A program made the position numbers and the translations under genes. The notes under the pieces were generated by a model that saw only the letters and a program-made list of their open reading frames with translations, made no database searches and had not been told where the DNA came from. Of a stretch of DNA of 64,000 nucleotides, positions 24,118-33,284 are shown piece after piece. This DNA comes from CADCUY01 sp964242735 (GTDB lineage Bacteria > Actinomycetota > Actinomycetes > Actinomycetales > Quadrisphaeraceae), in assembly GCA_964242735.1 (NCBI GenBank), contig CAXTAK010000004.1, positions 1-64,000 of the forward strand. Reading direction: 5' to 3'. Each line of letters opens with the position of its first letter. Within the stretch, counting starts at the first letter, position 1.

Positions 24118-26256
24118 TCACACCCGCCTGTGCAGCACCAGGGGGTACACCGGCCCGGCGCCCGCCGCGCGCAGCGCCGCTGCCGCGACGGTCATGGTCC
24201 AGCCGCTGCGGGAGGTGTCGTCGAGGAGCAGCACCGGTTCTCCGCTGACCGGGCCGGGTGCCTCGAGCCGGCCGAGCGGGCCCTCGGCGGCGGCCAGCGC
24301 GGAGCCGGCGTCGTCCTGGTGGGGCCCGGCGTCGGCTGCGGTCAGCACCCCGGGCACCAGGCGCATCCGCCCCAGCTCGGCGATGCGCCCGGCGAGCCCG
24401 GCCAGCAGCGCGTCCCGGCGCCGCGACGGCACCCACGTCACCCACCCGGGTCGCCCCGCCGGCCACCCCCACGCCGCGAGCTGGCGCACGACCCCGGCGA
24501 GCACCTCCTCCGGTACGGCCCCGGTGGCCAGCGCCCGCGCGACCGCCTCGCCCCACGCGGGGTCCTCACCCATCGCCAGGGCGCGCCCGGGCTCTGCGCG
24601 CAGGCCCTCGGCGATGCGCCCGCGCCGGCTCGCCCCGCTGGGCCACATCCTCCGCGGCTCCAGGACGGTGGTCTGGGCGCGCAGGTGTGCCAGCGCCTCC
24701 GCCACCACCGCCGGGTCCGGTGCGCCGCCGGGTGCGGGCAGTGCTCCGGTGCACACCGAGCACCGCCCGCAGTCGCCCACGCCGCGCCCGTCGGCGCCGG
24801 TGTCGTCGAGGGACTCGCGCAGCGTGCGCATCAGGCACCGGCCCCCCGCGAGGTAGTCGCGCACCACCTGCTGCTCGCTCGCCCGCGCCCGCGCCACCCC
24901 GGCGATGCGGTCGGCGTCGAGGTGCCACGGCCGGCCCGTGCTCACCCACCCGCCACCGGACCGCTCCACGGCGCCATCGACGTCGAGGACCTTCAGCAGC
25001 GCCTCCAGGCGACCCCGGCGCAGCCCAGCCCCGGCCTCCAGCGCCGGCACGGTCACCGGCGACCCGCCGGCACCGTCGAGCACGGCCAGCACCCGGCGCA
25101 CCACGGCCTCCGGCGGGAGGGAGGTGGAGTCGAAGTAGGCCCAGATCGCCTCGTCGGCCGCGGTGGGCAGCAGCACGCCCACCGCCTCGTCCAGGGCGCG
25201 CCCGGCGCGCCCGACGTGCTGGTAGTACGCCACCGGGGAGCTCGGAGCCCCGAGGTGCACCACGAAGGACAGCCGCGGGTGGTCGTAGCCCATGCCCAGG
25301 CTCGACGTCGCCACCAGCGCCCTCAGCCGACCGGCGAGCAGGTCGCGCTCGAGGCGCTCGCGGTCCGCCGGGGGTGTCGCGGAGGAGTACGCCGCCACCG
25401 CGTACCCCTGCGCGGCCAGGAAGTCCGCGAGCCGTGCCGTCTCGGCCACCGTGAGGGTGTAGACGATGCCCTGGCCCGCCCGCACCGCCATCATCTGCGC
25501 GACCCACGCGTAGGCGCTGGCGACGTCGGGGGTGGGCACCACCGCCAGCGCCAGGCCCTCGCGGTCCAGGGGACCGCGCAGGGTCAGGGTGTCGTGCCCG
25601 AGCTGGGCCGCGACGTCGGCGCTGACCCGGGCGTTGGCCGTGGCCGTCGTGGCCAGCACCGGGGTGCCGGCGGGCAGGGAGGCGAGGACGGTGGCGATGC
25701 GCCGGTAGTCGGGGCGGAAGTCGTGGCCCCAGTCGGAGATGCAGTGCGCCTCGTCGACGACCAGCAGCCCCAGGCGGGGCGCGAGGTGCGGCAGGACCCG
25801 GGCGCGGAAGCCGGCGGAGTTCAGACGCTCGGGGGAGATGAGCAGCACGTCGACGGCCCCCGCGGCCAGCTCGGACTCGATGGCCGGCCAGTCGTCGACG
25901 TTGGAGGAGTTCACCGTCACCGCGCGCAGCCCGGCGCGCTCCGCGGCGGCGACCTGGTCGCGCATCAGGGCGAGCAGCGGGGAGACCACCAGCGTGGGGC
26001 CGCCCCCGGCGGCGCGGCGCAGGGCGGTGGCGACCCAGTACACCGCGGACTTCCCCCACCCGGTGCGCTGCACGACCACCACGCGGCGGTGGTGCGCGGC
26101 GAGGGCCTCGATGGCGCGCCACTGGTCCTCGCGCAGGCGCGCAGACTCGCCCGCCAGCGCCCGCAGGTGCCCCTCGGCGCGCTCGCGCAACCCACCCGCC
26201 CCCGGAGCGGGGGCCGTCGCCGGAGCCGGGAGGGTGCTGCCCGTGGTGGAGGTCAT
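24118..26256 (-). CDS. RecQ-like DNA helicase fused to a phosphoribosyltransferase-like domain
   Basis: The 712-residue protein has RecQ motifs: Walker A QRTGWGKSAVYWV near residue 63, DEAH in VVDEAHCISDWGHDFRP, motif III LATTATANARV and motif VI YYQHVGRAGRALDEA. A zinc-binding Cys cluster CGRCSVC follows. The C-terminal 180 residues are not helicase. They end in LLLDDTSRSGWTMTVAAAAL, the D-D-x-x-x-S/T-G-x-T PRPP-binding loop of phosphoribosyltransferases. It is a 3-to-5-prime helicase for repair, with an added domain of unknown role. This architecture recurs in actinobacteria. ATG 26256 is used. Confidence 0.9.
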   Translation of the reverse strand: MTSTTGSTLPAPATAPAPGAGGLRERAEGHLRALAGESARLREDQWRAIEALAAHHRRVVVVQRTGWGKSAVYWVATALRRAAGGGPTLVVSPLLALMRDQVAAAERAGLRAVTVNSSNVDDWPAIESELAAGAVDVLLISPERLNSAGFRARVLPHLAPRLGLLVVDEAHCISDWGHDFRPDYRRIATVLASLPAGTPVLATTATANARVSADVAAQLGHDTLTLRGPLDREGLALAVVPTPDVASAYAWVAQMMAVRAGQGIVYTLTVAETARLADFLAAQGYAVAAYSSATPPADRERLERDLLAGRLRALVATSSLGMGYDHPRLSFVVHLGAPSSPVAYYQHVGRAGRALDEAVGVLLPTAADEAIWAYFDSTSLPPEAVVRRVLAVLDGAGGSPVTVPALEAGAGLRRGRLEALLKVLDVDGAVERSGGGWVSTGRPWHLDADRIAGVARARASEQQVVRDYLAGGRCLMRTLRESLDDTGADGRGVGDCGRCSVCTGALPAPGGAPDPAVVAEALAHLRAQTTVLEPRRMWPSGASRRGRIAEGLRAEPGRALAMGEDPAWGEAVARALATGAVPEEVLAGVVRQLAAWGWPAGRPGWVTWVPSRRRDALLAGLAGRIAELGRMRLVPGVLTAADAGPHQDDAGSALAAAEGPLGRLEAPGPVSGEPVLLLDDTSRSGWTMTVAAAALRAAGAGPVYPLVLHRRV

Positions 26257-26460
26257 GGGCCCATGGTGCCCGGGGGCACCGACGGTGCCCGACGTCGTCC
26301 ACAGCCGTCCCCCCGGTGCGCGGCCCGGGCGACCGCAGCGGGTGGGGCGCGTTCTCACGAAGGAGGGCGTCGCGCCCGGCCAGGGGAACGCGAGACGGCG
26401 TGGCGGCGCCGACACGCCGCGTTCACACGGGGGATGACCGCGCGTGCTGCATGGTGAGGC

Positions 26461-26799
26461 GTGATGAACCAACGTCCGACACCGGTGCGCCGGGTCCTCG
26501 CCACCAGCCCGTTCGACCGTTCCCCCAAGATCGACACCACCGTGTACGACCTGGGGGACTGGGTGAGCCACGACCGGCACGGCCTCGGCAAGGTCGTCGG
26601 GGGCGAGCCGGGGGTCAACGTCATCGCCGACTTCCGCGGGGGCAACGTGGTGCGCGTGGCCCTCCCCAGCACCATGCTGAGCAAGCTCGACTCCGCCGAG
26701 GACCTGCCCGAGGATGCCGTCGCGGACCTGTCCGAGGGTGCAGCGTCCCCCGCCCCGGTGGTGGCGAGCACCAGCGAGGCGTCCCCAGCGGACAGGTGA
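26461..26799 (+). CDS. small protein with Tudor-like (PcrA C-terminal-type) motif
   Basis: The 112-residue protein has a central block YDLGDWVSHDRHGLGKVVGG then NVIADFRGGNVVRVAL, which resembles the small beta-barrel at the C-terminus of PcrA/UvrD (GDxVxHxxFGxGxV). That barrel binds RNA polymerase in PcrA. The tail is acidic and low complexity. GTG 26461 and ATG 26464 are both possible; GTGAGG lies just upstream. It may bind nucleic acid or RNA polymerase (inference). Confidence 0.7.
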   Translation: MMNQRPTPVRRVLATSPFDRSPKIDTTVYDLGDWVSHDRHGLGKVVGGEPGVNVIADFRGGNVVRVALPSTMLSKLDSAEDLPEDAVADLSEGAASPAPVVASTSEASPADR

Positions 26800-26806
26800 G
26801 GGCACC

Positions 26807-26840
26807 GGCCACCCCGTGGCCCGCGGGCTACGGGGTGGCC
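26807..26840. terminator. bidirectional terminator-like hairpin
   Basis: GGCCACCCCGT (26807-26817) and ACGGGGTGGCC (26830-26840) form a perfect 11-bp stem with a 12-nt loop. It sits between the convergent Tudor-like gene and the oligopeptidase and covers the stop codon of the latter. It is well placed to end transcription from both sides. Confidence 0.65.
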
Positions 26841-29116
26841 AGCCCCAGCACGTCGAGGACCCACGAATCCTCGTACGCCCTCTCACGCCACGCCTCGTAC
26901 CGTCCTGACCGGCCCGCGTGGCCCCCGTCCAGCTCCGTGCGCAGCAGCACGTGGGGGGCGCCGGCCCCGGTGGGGTCCAGCGCGCGCAACCTGGCCACCC
27001 ACTTCGCCGGCTCCGTGAACATGACGCGGGTGTCGTGCAGGCTGGTGGTGGCCAGCACCGCGGGGTAGGGCACGGGGGCGAGGTTGTCGTAGGGGGCGTA
27101 GGAGCGGATCACCGCGTACGCCGCCGCGTCGCGGATGGGGTCCCCCCACTCCTCCTGCTCCACCACGGTCAGCGGCAGGGACTCGTCGAGCATCGTGGTC
27201 AGCGGGTCCACGAAGGGGACCGCGGCGAGCGCCCCGGCGAAGCGGTGCGGCGCGGAGTTCAGCACCGCCCCCACCAGCAGGCCCCCCGCGCTGCCGCCCG
27301 CCGCCACCAGCCTCCGCCCGTCGACCCATCCGTGGTCGGCGAGGTGGTCGGCGGCGGCGACGAAGTCGCTGAAGGTGCTCGGCTTGTGCTCGCGCCGCCC
27401 CTGCTCGTACCAGCCGCGTCCGAGCTCACCGCCGCCGCGCACGTGCGCGACCGCGAAGACCACCCCGCGGTCCAGCATCGACAGCCGCGAGACCGAGAAG
27501 GCGGGATCGGTGCTGATCTCGTACGCGCCGTACCCGTACAGCACCCCCGGGGCGCTGCCGTCGCGGGGTGCGCCGGCGCGGGCGACCACCGAGACGGGCA
27601 CCGCCACCCCGTCCGTGGCGGTCGCCCAGGTGCGGTGCTCCTCGTAGTCCCCCGGGTCGTACCCGCCGAGCACGGGGGTGCGCCGCCGCAGCTCCAGGGC
27701 CCCGGTGGCCCCGGTGAGGTCGAAGATCCCGGTGGGGGTGGTGAACGAGGTGTGCGCCAGGCGCACCACGGGCTGGTCGAAGGTGCGCCCCCCGAGCACG
27801 TGCACCGCGGACAGCGGCTGCTCGAAGGCCACCTCGTCCAGCGGGCCCAGCTCCTGCGGCGGGCCCAGCTCCTGCGGCGGGCCCGGCTGCTCCAGCGGCC
27901 GCGGGCCGCCGTGCACGGGCGCACCGGCACCGGCGTCCACGACCAGCACCCCCACCCGGGGCAGCGCCTCGCGCCGGTACCCCACGACCAGGAAGCCGGC
28001 GAACGCGTCGACGCCCTCCAGGCGCCTCCCGGGCTCGTGCGCCAGGACCGGGGTCCACTCCCGCGGCGCGGCGGCGGGCACGGCGTCGTCGGGCGTCATG
28101 TCGAGGCGGAAGTCCCGCGCCCCGTCGTCGTGCAGCACCAGGAAGCGGCCCCGCCCGCCGACGACGGCGTGCTCGACGGCGTGGTCGACCCCGGTGCGCC
28201 GCCCCAGCAGCAGCCCGAACGTCCCGTCGGGGTCGTCGGCGTCCAGCGCCCACGTCTCGGCGGTGGTCTTCGAGCCGGCGGTCGCCAGCAGGAACGCACC
28301 GCTGCGCGTGCGCTCGAGCCCGAGCCAGAAGTGCTCGTCGTCCTCGGTGAGGACCACCACGTCGTGCTCGGCGGGTGCGCCCACCCGGTGGCGCACCACC
28401 TGGTGGGGGCGCCACGCCGCGTCGACGCGCAGGAAGAACAGCGTCGCGGAGTCGTTGGCCCAGACCGCGGGGCCAGCGGTGCCCGGGACCTCGTCGGTCA
28501 GGTCGCGCCCCGTGCCGAGGTCGCGCACCCGCAGGAGGTACCGCTCGTCACCGGTGGTGTCGGCGGACCAGGCCAGGCGGGTGCCGTCGGGGCTGAGCGC
28601 CGTCACCCCGACGGCGAAGAAGGGGTGTGCGGCGGCCTCGGCCTCGGCGTCGAGGATGACCTGCTCGCCCGGCAGCGGGCCCCCGTCGTCCGCGACCGGC
28701 GGGGTCCACCCCGGCCCGGACGCCGGCGCCCGGCACACCAGCGGGTGCTGGGCGCCGGCGGTGGTGCGCGTGTAGTACCACCAGTCGCCCTCGCGGGCGG
28801 GCACCGACAGGTCGCTCTCGCGGGTGCGGGCGCGGACCTCCTCGAAGAGGGTCTCCCGCAGGTCGGCCAGGTGGTCGGTGCGCGCCGCCGCCCACGCGTT
28901 CTCCGCCTGCAGGTGCGCCAGCACCGCCGGGTCCTGCGCACCGCGCAGCCAGTCGTAGGGGTCGCTGACCGCGTCACCGTGGTGGGTGCGCACCACGGGC
29001 ACCTCCTCCGCCCGCGGGGGGGACGTCGGCCCCGCGCCGGCGGCGTCACCGGCGGCCGCGCCGTCCGCAGCGGCACCAGCGTCGTGGGGAGAGGGACCGC
29101 TGCGGTGCTCGCTCAC
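26828..29116 (-). CDS. ptrB: oligopeptidase B-like prolyl oligopeptidase (S9A)
   Basis: The 762-residue serine peptidase has an N-terminal prolyl-oligopeptidase segment (SDPYDWLRGAQDPAVLAHLQ) and a seven-bladed propeller region. A C-terminal alpha/beta hydrolase follows with nucleophile Ser in AAGGSAGGLLVGAVLN and catalytic His in LDGGHAGRSGR. The sequence around FSDFVAAADHLADHGW matches the oligopeptidase B branch, which cuts after basic residues in short peptides. An 18-nt duplication encodes a repeated PPQELG. The Ala/Gly-rich first 35 residues are dispensable-looking, so a later start is possible. Confidence 0.88.
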   Translation of the reverse strand: MSEHRSGPSPHDAGAAADGAAAGDAAGAGPTSPPRAEEVPVVRTHHGDAVSDPYDWLRGAQDPAVLAHLQAENAWAAARTDHLADLRETLFEEVRARTRESDLSVPAREGDWWYYTRTTAGAQHPLVCRAPASGPGWTPPVADDGGPLPGEQVILDAEAEAAAHPFFAVGVTALSPDGTRLAWSADTTGDERYLLRVRDLGTGRDLTDEVPGTAGPAVWANDSATLFFLRVDAAWRPHQVVRHRVGAPAEHDVVVLTEDDEHFWLGLERTRSGAFLLATAGSKTTAETWALDADDPDGTFGLLLGRRTGVDHAVEHAVVGGRGRFLVLHDDGARDFRLDMTPDDAVPAAAPREWTPVLAHEPGRRLEGVDAFAGFLVVGYRREALPRVGVLVVDAGAGAPVHGGPRPLEQPGPPQELGPPQELGPLDEVAFEQPLSAVHVLGGRTFDQPVVRLAHTSFTTPTGIFDLTGATGALELRRRTPVLGGYDPGDYEEHRTWATATDGVAVPVSVVARAGAPRDGSAPGVLYGYGAYEISTDPAFSVSRLSMLDRGVVFAVAHVRGGGELGRGWYEQGRREHKPSTFSDFVAAADHLADHGWVDGRRLVAAGGSAGGLLVGAVLNSAPHRFAGALAAVPFVDPLTTMLDESLPLTVVEQEEWGDPIRDAAAYAVIRSYAPYDNLAPVPYPAVLATTSLHDTRVMFTEPAKWVARLRALDPTGAGAPHVLLRTELDGGHAGRSGRYEAWRERAYEDSWVLDVLGLATP
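27843..27878. repeat. two-copy 18-bp tandem duplication inside the oligopeptidase gene
   Basis: GGGCCCAGCTCCTGCGGC occurs twice head-to-tail with a degraded third unit. It encodes repeated PPQELG in a propeller loop and keeps the frame. Confidence 0.7.
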
Positions 29117-29168
29117 GGGCGCACCCTACGGAGGGAAGGACCCCGGGCGTCGCCGGGTTGCAGGCTGC

Positions 29169-29552
29169 ATGACCACCCTCACGGCCACGACCGCCACCTT
29201 CGACGACGTCATCACCGGCCACGACATCGTCCTCGTCGACTTCTGGGCCACCTGGTGCGGCCCGTGCCGGCAGTTCGGCCCCATCTTCGAGCGGGCCAGC
29301 GCCCAGCACGCCGACATCGCCTTCGCCAAGGTCGACACCGACGCCGAGCAGCAGCTGGCCGCGACCGCCGGCATCACCTCCATCCCCACCCTCATGGCCT
29401 TCCGCGAGGGGGTGCTGGTCTTCAGCCAGCCGGGCGCCCTGCCCGCGCCAGCCCTCGAGCAGGTCATCGAAGGGGTGCGCGGGCTCGACATGGACGACGT
29501 GCGCCGCCAGATCGCCGACCAGGAGCAGACGCCGGCACCGGTCGGTGACTGA
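29169..29552 (+). CDS. thioredoxin
   Basis: The 127-residue protein has the thioredoxin active site WCGPC (VLVDFWATWCGPCRQFGP near residue 33) and the cis-Pro loop GITSIPTLMAF near residue 77. It reduces protein disulfides in the cytoplasm. ATG 29169 has no clear Shine-Dalgarno, so it may be leaderless. It is divergent from the oligopeptidase gene. Confidence 0.92.
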   Translation: MTTLTATTATFDDVITGHDIVLVDFWATWCGPCRQFGPIFERASAQHADIAFAKVDTDAEQQLAATAGITSIPTLMAFREGVLVFSQPGALPAPALEQVIEGVRGLDMDDVRRQIADQEQTPAPVGD

Positions 29553-29647
29553 CCGCGCCCCGAGCGCGGCGACCGTGCCACGATCGTGCCAGGACCGCGG
29601 TGGACCACTGCGGACGGTGCCTGCGGTGCCCGCACGGGAGGTGCTCG

Positions 29648-30100
29648 GTGCAGCTGTCCTACGTGCTGAGCTTCCCGCACGACGTGCGGTACGTCAGCGT
29701 GGTGCGCCGTCTGGCGGTCACCACCCTCACCGAGCTGGAGGTCGACGCGGGGTGCGTGGACGACATCGCGCTCGCGGTGACCGAGGCGTGCACCAACGTC
29801 GTCCAGCACGGTGAGCAGAGCAGCGACCTCGAGGTCGACATCAGCATCGACGGGAGCAGCTGCCGCATCGCCGTGCGCGACTCAGGTGCCCCCTTCGACG
29901 TGCGGCCGGCGGCGGTGGCCGCGGACGGCACCGCCGCCAGCACCGGATCCGAGGGCGAGCCGCTGACGCACGGGCGCGGGATCGGCCTGATGCAGCTGCT
30001 GGTGGACCAGCTGCACTACGTGCCGGACGCCACCGGCACCACCGTGGTGCTCCTCAAGCAGCTGGTGCTGCGGCCCGGTTCGGTGCTCACCGACCTGTGA
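29648..30100 (+). CDS. anti-sigma factor/serine kinase of the RsbW type (HATPase_c)
   Basis: The protein of about 150 residues has the GHKL ATPase motifs of RsbW/SpoIIAB-like factors: N box DDIALAVTEACTNVVQHG, G1 box VRDSGAPFDVRP and G2 box HGRGIGLMQLLVDQL. Such proteins bind sigma-B-type sigma factors or phosphorylate STAS anti-anti-sigma proteins. GTG 29648 is preceded by GGGAGG at 7 nt. An upstream in-frame GTG at 29600 would add a Cys-rich segment (DHCGRCLRCPHGRC). No partner gene lies beside it. Confidence 0.85.
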   Translation: MQLSYVLSFPHDVRYVSVVRRLAVTTLTELEVDAGCVDDIALAVTEACTNVVQHGEQSSDLEVDISIDGSSCRIAVRDSGAPFDVRPAAVAADGTAASTGSEGEPLTHGRGIGLMQLLVDQLHYVPDATGTTVVLLKQLVLRPGSVLTDL

Positions 30101-30120
30101 GGGGTCCCGGGCGCCGGTGC

Positions 30121-30139
30121 GCGGCCGAGGCCGGGCCGC
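30121..30139. terminator. short hairpin between convergent genes
   Basis: GCGGCC (30121-30126) and GGCCGC (30134-30139) form a 6-bp GC stem between the RsbW-like gene and the convergent OsmC gene. It is a weak terminator candidate by position. Confidence 0.3.
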
Positions 30140-30148
30140 AGCGGGTGC

Positions 30149-30589
30149 TCAGGACTCCAGCGCGGCGTCCAGGGTGATCTCGACGCCGGTCAGGGCCTTG
30201 CTGACCGGGCAGGAGGCCTTCGCCTCCTGTGCGGCGGCGGTGAAGCCCGCCTCGTCGAGGCCCTCGACCTCACCGCGCACCGTGAGGGCGATGCCGGTGA
30301 GGCGGAAGCCCCCGGCGGGGTCCGGGCCGAGGGAGACGTCGGCCTTCACGTCCAGGCTCTGCGGGGTCCCGCCCGCGCCGGCGATCAGCGCGGACAGCTG
30401 CATCGCGTAGCAGGAGGAGTGGGCGGCGGCGACGAGCTCCTCGGGGCTCGTCGTGCCGCCCGCGTCGTCGGCGGCGCGCTTGGGGAAGGACACCGAGTAG
30501 GTGCCGACCTTCGAGCTGGTCAGCTCGACCTGGCCCGAGCCCTCCTCCAGGGTGCCGTTCCAAGCGGTGTGTGCGGTGCGCGTGGGCAT
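30149..30589 (-). CDS. OsmC-type organic hydroperoxide reductase
   Basis: The 146-residue protein has the OsmC redox pair C60 (AAHSSCYAMQLS) and C127 (EAKASCPVSKALTG) and the conserved start TAHTAWNGTLEEGSGQVEL. It belongs to the OsmC branch proper and likely detoxifies organic peroxides at its two-cysteine site. It is a diverged paralogue of the protein at 10299-10697. Confidence 0.93.
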   Translation of the reverse strand: MPTRTAHTAWNGTLEEGSGQVELTSSKVGTYSVSFPKRAADDAGGTTSPEELVAAAHSSCYAMQLSALIAGAGGTPQSLDVKADVSLGPDPAGGFRLTGIALTVRGEVEGLDEAGFTAAAQEAKASCPVSKALTGVEITLDAALES

Positions 30590-30714
30590 GGTGCTCCGTT
30601 CGTCGGGGTGTTCGCAGCGGGTGTGCGCGAGCAGCGTGCGTCACGAGCCGGCGCAGCGCGCGCGGACGGAGCAGGTCGTGGACCGGTGCCCCGCAGTGGG
30701 GTCCACCGTGGTGA

Positions 30715-31152
30715 TCATGCGGCGACCGACACGGCCAGCGCCACCTGGGTGGTGGCGGCGAGGACCCGCAGCGAGTCCCAGCGCAGCAGCCGCACCACCG
30801 CCGCCTCGTCGAAGCCGGCGGCGAGCCGGCGGTGCGCGGGGACGGCGCCGAAGGCGGTCGCGCCCAGCACCACCGCGGTGCACGCCGCGCAGCCCAGGGC
30901 GGCCGGTGAACCGGGCCGGGTGAGCACCAGGAGACCCGTGGTCGCCACCAGCGCCGCGAAGAGCGGGCCGACCAGGCGCGCGGTGCGGCGCTGGTGGCCG
31001 GCCTCCAGCGCCGGGGAGGTGGCGGGGTGCGCGCGCCCCGCGTCGGCGAGCTGGGGGTAGACCAGGGCCCTGATGGTCCACTGGAAGCCGGCGTAGCCGC
31101 ACGCTGCGGCGAGGTGGGCGAGGGCGGGCAGGTCCACGGGCGCCAGTGTCAC
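30715..31152 (-). CDS. conserved four-helix membrane protein, hypothetical
   Basis: The 145-residue protein has four hydrophobic helices (about residues 8-30, 60-80, 85-105 and 125-145). A short FQWTIRALVYPQL motif follows the first helix. That pattern resembles small actinobacterial integral membrane proteins of unknown function. It is divergent from the M3 peptidase with a 23-nt gap. Confidence 0.7.
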   Translation of the reverse strand: MTLAPVDLPALAHLAAACGYAGFQWTIRALVYPQLADAGRAHPATSPALEAGHQRRTARLVGPLFAALVATTGLLVLTRPGSPAALGCAACTAVVLGATAFGAVPAHRRLAAGFDEAAVVRLLRWDSLRVLAATTQVALAVSVAA

Positions 31153-31175
31153 CGGCGGCCGTTAGCGTGCTGCGG

Positions 31176-33251
31176 GTGCTGGACGACGCCAACCCCTTCG
31201 CTCGCCCGAGCGCGCTGCCGCACGCGCTGCCGCCCTTCGACGCGGTGCGCGAGGAGCACTACCGCCCCGCGCTGCTCGAGGGCATGGCCGCCCAGCGCGC
31301 GGAGGTCGAGGCCATCGCGGCGCAGGGGGGCGAGCCGACGCTGGCCGGCACCGTCGTCGCGCTCGAGCGCTCGGGGGCGCTGCTGCGCCGGGTGGGCCAC
31401 GTGTTCTCCAGCGCGACGTCGTCCTCCTCCACCCCGGCGCTGCGGGAGCTGGAGGCCGAGGTCGCCCCCCTGCTCTCCGCCCACGACGACGCGATCCACC
31501 TCGATCGGCGCCTGTTCGCCCGGATCGACGCCGTGCACGCCCGCCGCCACGAGCTCGGCCTCGACCAGGAGGAGCGGCGCCTGCTCGAGCGTTACCACGC
31601 CGACTTCGTCAGGGCCGGCGCCGCCCTCGAGGTGGCCGAGCAGGAGGAGCTGAGGGGGTTGAACGCCGAGCTGTCCGAGCTGACCACCGCCTACGGCACC
31701 CACCTGCTCGAGGAGACCAACGACCTCGCGGTGCTCGTGGTGGAGGAGGGTGAGCTCGCCGGCCTCAGCGCCGGAGCCATCGCCTCCGCGGCGCGGTCCG
31801 CCCGCGAGCGGGGGCACGAGCACGGCTGGCTGCTGCCGCTGGCGCTGCCCACCGACCAGCCCGTGCTGGCCGTGCTCACCGACCGGGGGCTGCGTGAGCG
31901 GGTGCACCGGGCGTCCACCGCGCGAGGGCTGCGCGGCGGCGACCACGACACCCGGGCGCTGCTGGTGGCGATCGCCGCCCTGCGGGCTCGGCGCGCGGGG
32001 CTGCTCGGGTTCACCAGCCACGCCCACTACGTCATCGACGACCAGACCGCCGGTGACGTGGGCACCGTGATGGCGACCCTGACGTCGCTGGTGCCGGCGG
32101 CCGTGGCCAACGCGCGCACCGAGGCGGCGCAGCTGTCCGAGCTGCTCGCCGCCGACGGGCACGCCGGCCCCCTGCAGCCGTGGGACTGGGCGCACCTCGC
32201 CGGGCGCCTCGCGGCCCGGCGACTCGCGCTCGACCCCGAGGAGCTGCGCGCTCACTTCGAGCTCGACGCGGTGATCACCCGCGGGGTCTTCCACGCCGCG
32301 ACGGCCCTGTACGGGCTCACCTTCGCCGAGCGCACCGACCTCCCCCTGCCGCACGCGAGCGTGCGGGCGTGGGAGGTCACCCGCGACGACGGCGCCAGCG
32401 CCGGGCTGTTCCTGCTCGATCCGTTCGCGCGCGAGTCCAAGCGGGGCGGGGCGTGGATGACGGAGTACGTGGCCCAGTCAGCCCTGCCCGGCGAGAGCGC
32501 GCAGCGCCCGGTGGTCACCAACACCCTGAACATCCCCGAGCCCGCGCCGGGGCAGCCGGCGCTGCTGACCCTGGACGAGGTCACCACGGTGTTCCACGAG
32601 TTCGGCCACGCCCTGCACGGGCTGCTCTCCGACGTCACCTACCCGCGCCTGGCGGGCACCGCCGTGCCCCGGGACTTCGTGGAGTACCCCTCGCAGGTCA
32701 ACGAGGTGTGGGCCTTCGACCCCGGGGTGCTGCCCCGCTACGCCCGCCACCACGCCACGGGCGAGCCGCTGCCGGACGACGTCGCCGCCGCGCTGAGCGC
32801 CGCCGACACCGTCGGGCAGGGCTTCGCGACCACCGAGATCCTCGCCGCGATGCTGCTGGACCAGGTGTGGCACCAGCTGGCCCCGGGCGAGCGCGTCGCG
32901 CCGGCCGACGTCGAGGCGTTCGAGGCGGGCGCGCTGGCGCGGTACGGCATCGCCGCCACGGAGGACTGCCCGGTGCCCCCGCGGTACCGCAGCAGCTACT
33001 TCCAGCACGTGTTCTCCGGTGGGTACAGCGCCGGGTACTACTCCTACCTGTGGAGCGAGGTCCTCGACGCCGACACCGTCGCCTGGTTCGCCAGCCGTGG
33101 CGGCCTGCGGCGCGAGAACGGGCGCCTGTTCGCTGACGCGCTGCTCTCCCGCGGCGGCGCCGTCGACCCGATGGAGGCGTACGCGGCCTTCCGGGGCAGG
33201 GCGCCGCAGATCGGACCCCTCCTGGAGCGCCGGGGCCTGGTGGGGGGCTGA
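31176..33251 (+). CDS. M3-family metallopeptidase (oligopeptidase A/dipeptidyl carboxypeptidase)
   Basis: The 691-residue zinc peptidase has the family start NPFARPSALPHALPPFDAVR and the metal site HEFGHALHGL in the C-terminal half, followed by FVEYPSQVNEVWAF. The late motif FQHVFSGGYSAGYYSYLWSE is typical of M3 enzymes. It degrades short peptides in the cytoplasm. GTG 31176 follows TAGCGT (31163-31168) by 7 nt; earlier in-frame starts at 31146 and 31167 lack this signal. Confidence 0.93.
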   Translation: MLDDANPFARPSALPHALPPFDAVREEHYRPALLEGMAAQRAEVEAIAAQGGEPTLAGTVVALERSGALLRRVGHVFSSATSSSSTPALRELEAEVAPLLSAHDDAIHLDRRLFARIDAVHARRHELGLDQEERRLLERYHADFVRAGAALEVAEQEELRGLNAELSELTTAYGTHLLEETNDLAVLVVEEGELAGLSAGAIASAARSARERGHEHGWLLPLALPTDQPVLAVLTDRGLRERVHRASTARGLRGGDHDTRALLVAIAALRARRAGLLGFTSHAHYVIDDQTAGDVGTVMATLTSLVPAAVANARTEAAQLSELLAADGHAGPLQPWDWAHLAGRLAARRLALDPEELRAHFELDAVITRGVFHAATALYGLTFAERTDLPLPHASVRAWEVTRDDGASAGLFLLDPFARESKRGGAWMTEYVAQSALPGESAQRPVVTNTLNIPEPAPGQPALLTLDEVTTVFHEFGHALHGLLSDVTYPRLAGTAVPRDFVEYPSQVNEVWAFDPGVLPRYARHHATGEPLPDDVAAALSAADTVGQGFATTEILAAMLLDQVWHQLAPGERVAPADVEAFEAGALARYGIAATEDCPVPPRYRSSYFQHVFSGGYSAGYYSYLWSEVLDADTVAWFASRGGLRRENGRLFADALLSRGGAVDPMEAYAAFRGRAPQIGPLLERRGLVGG

Positions 33252-33284
33252 GAGGGGTGGCCGCCGGCCGCTGGGCTCGCGGGC

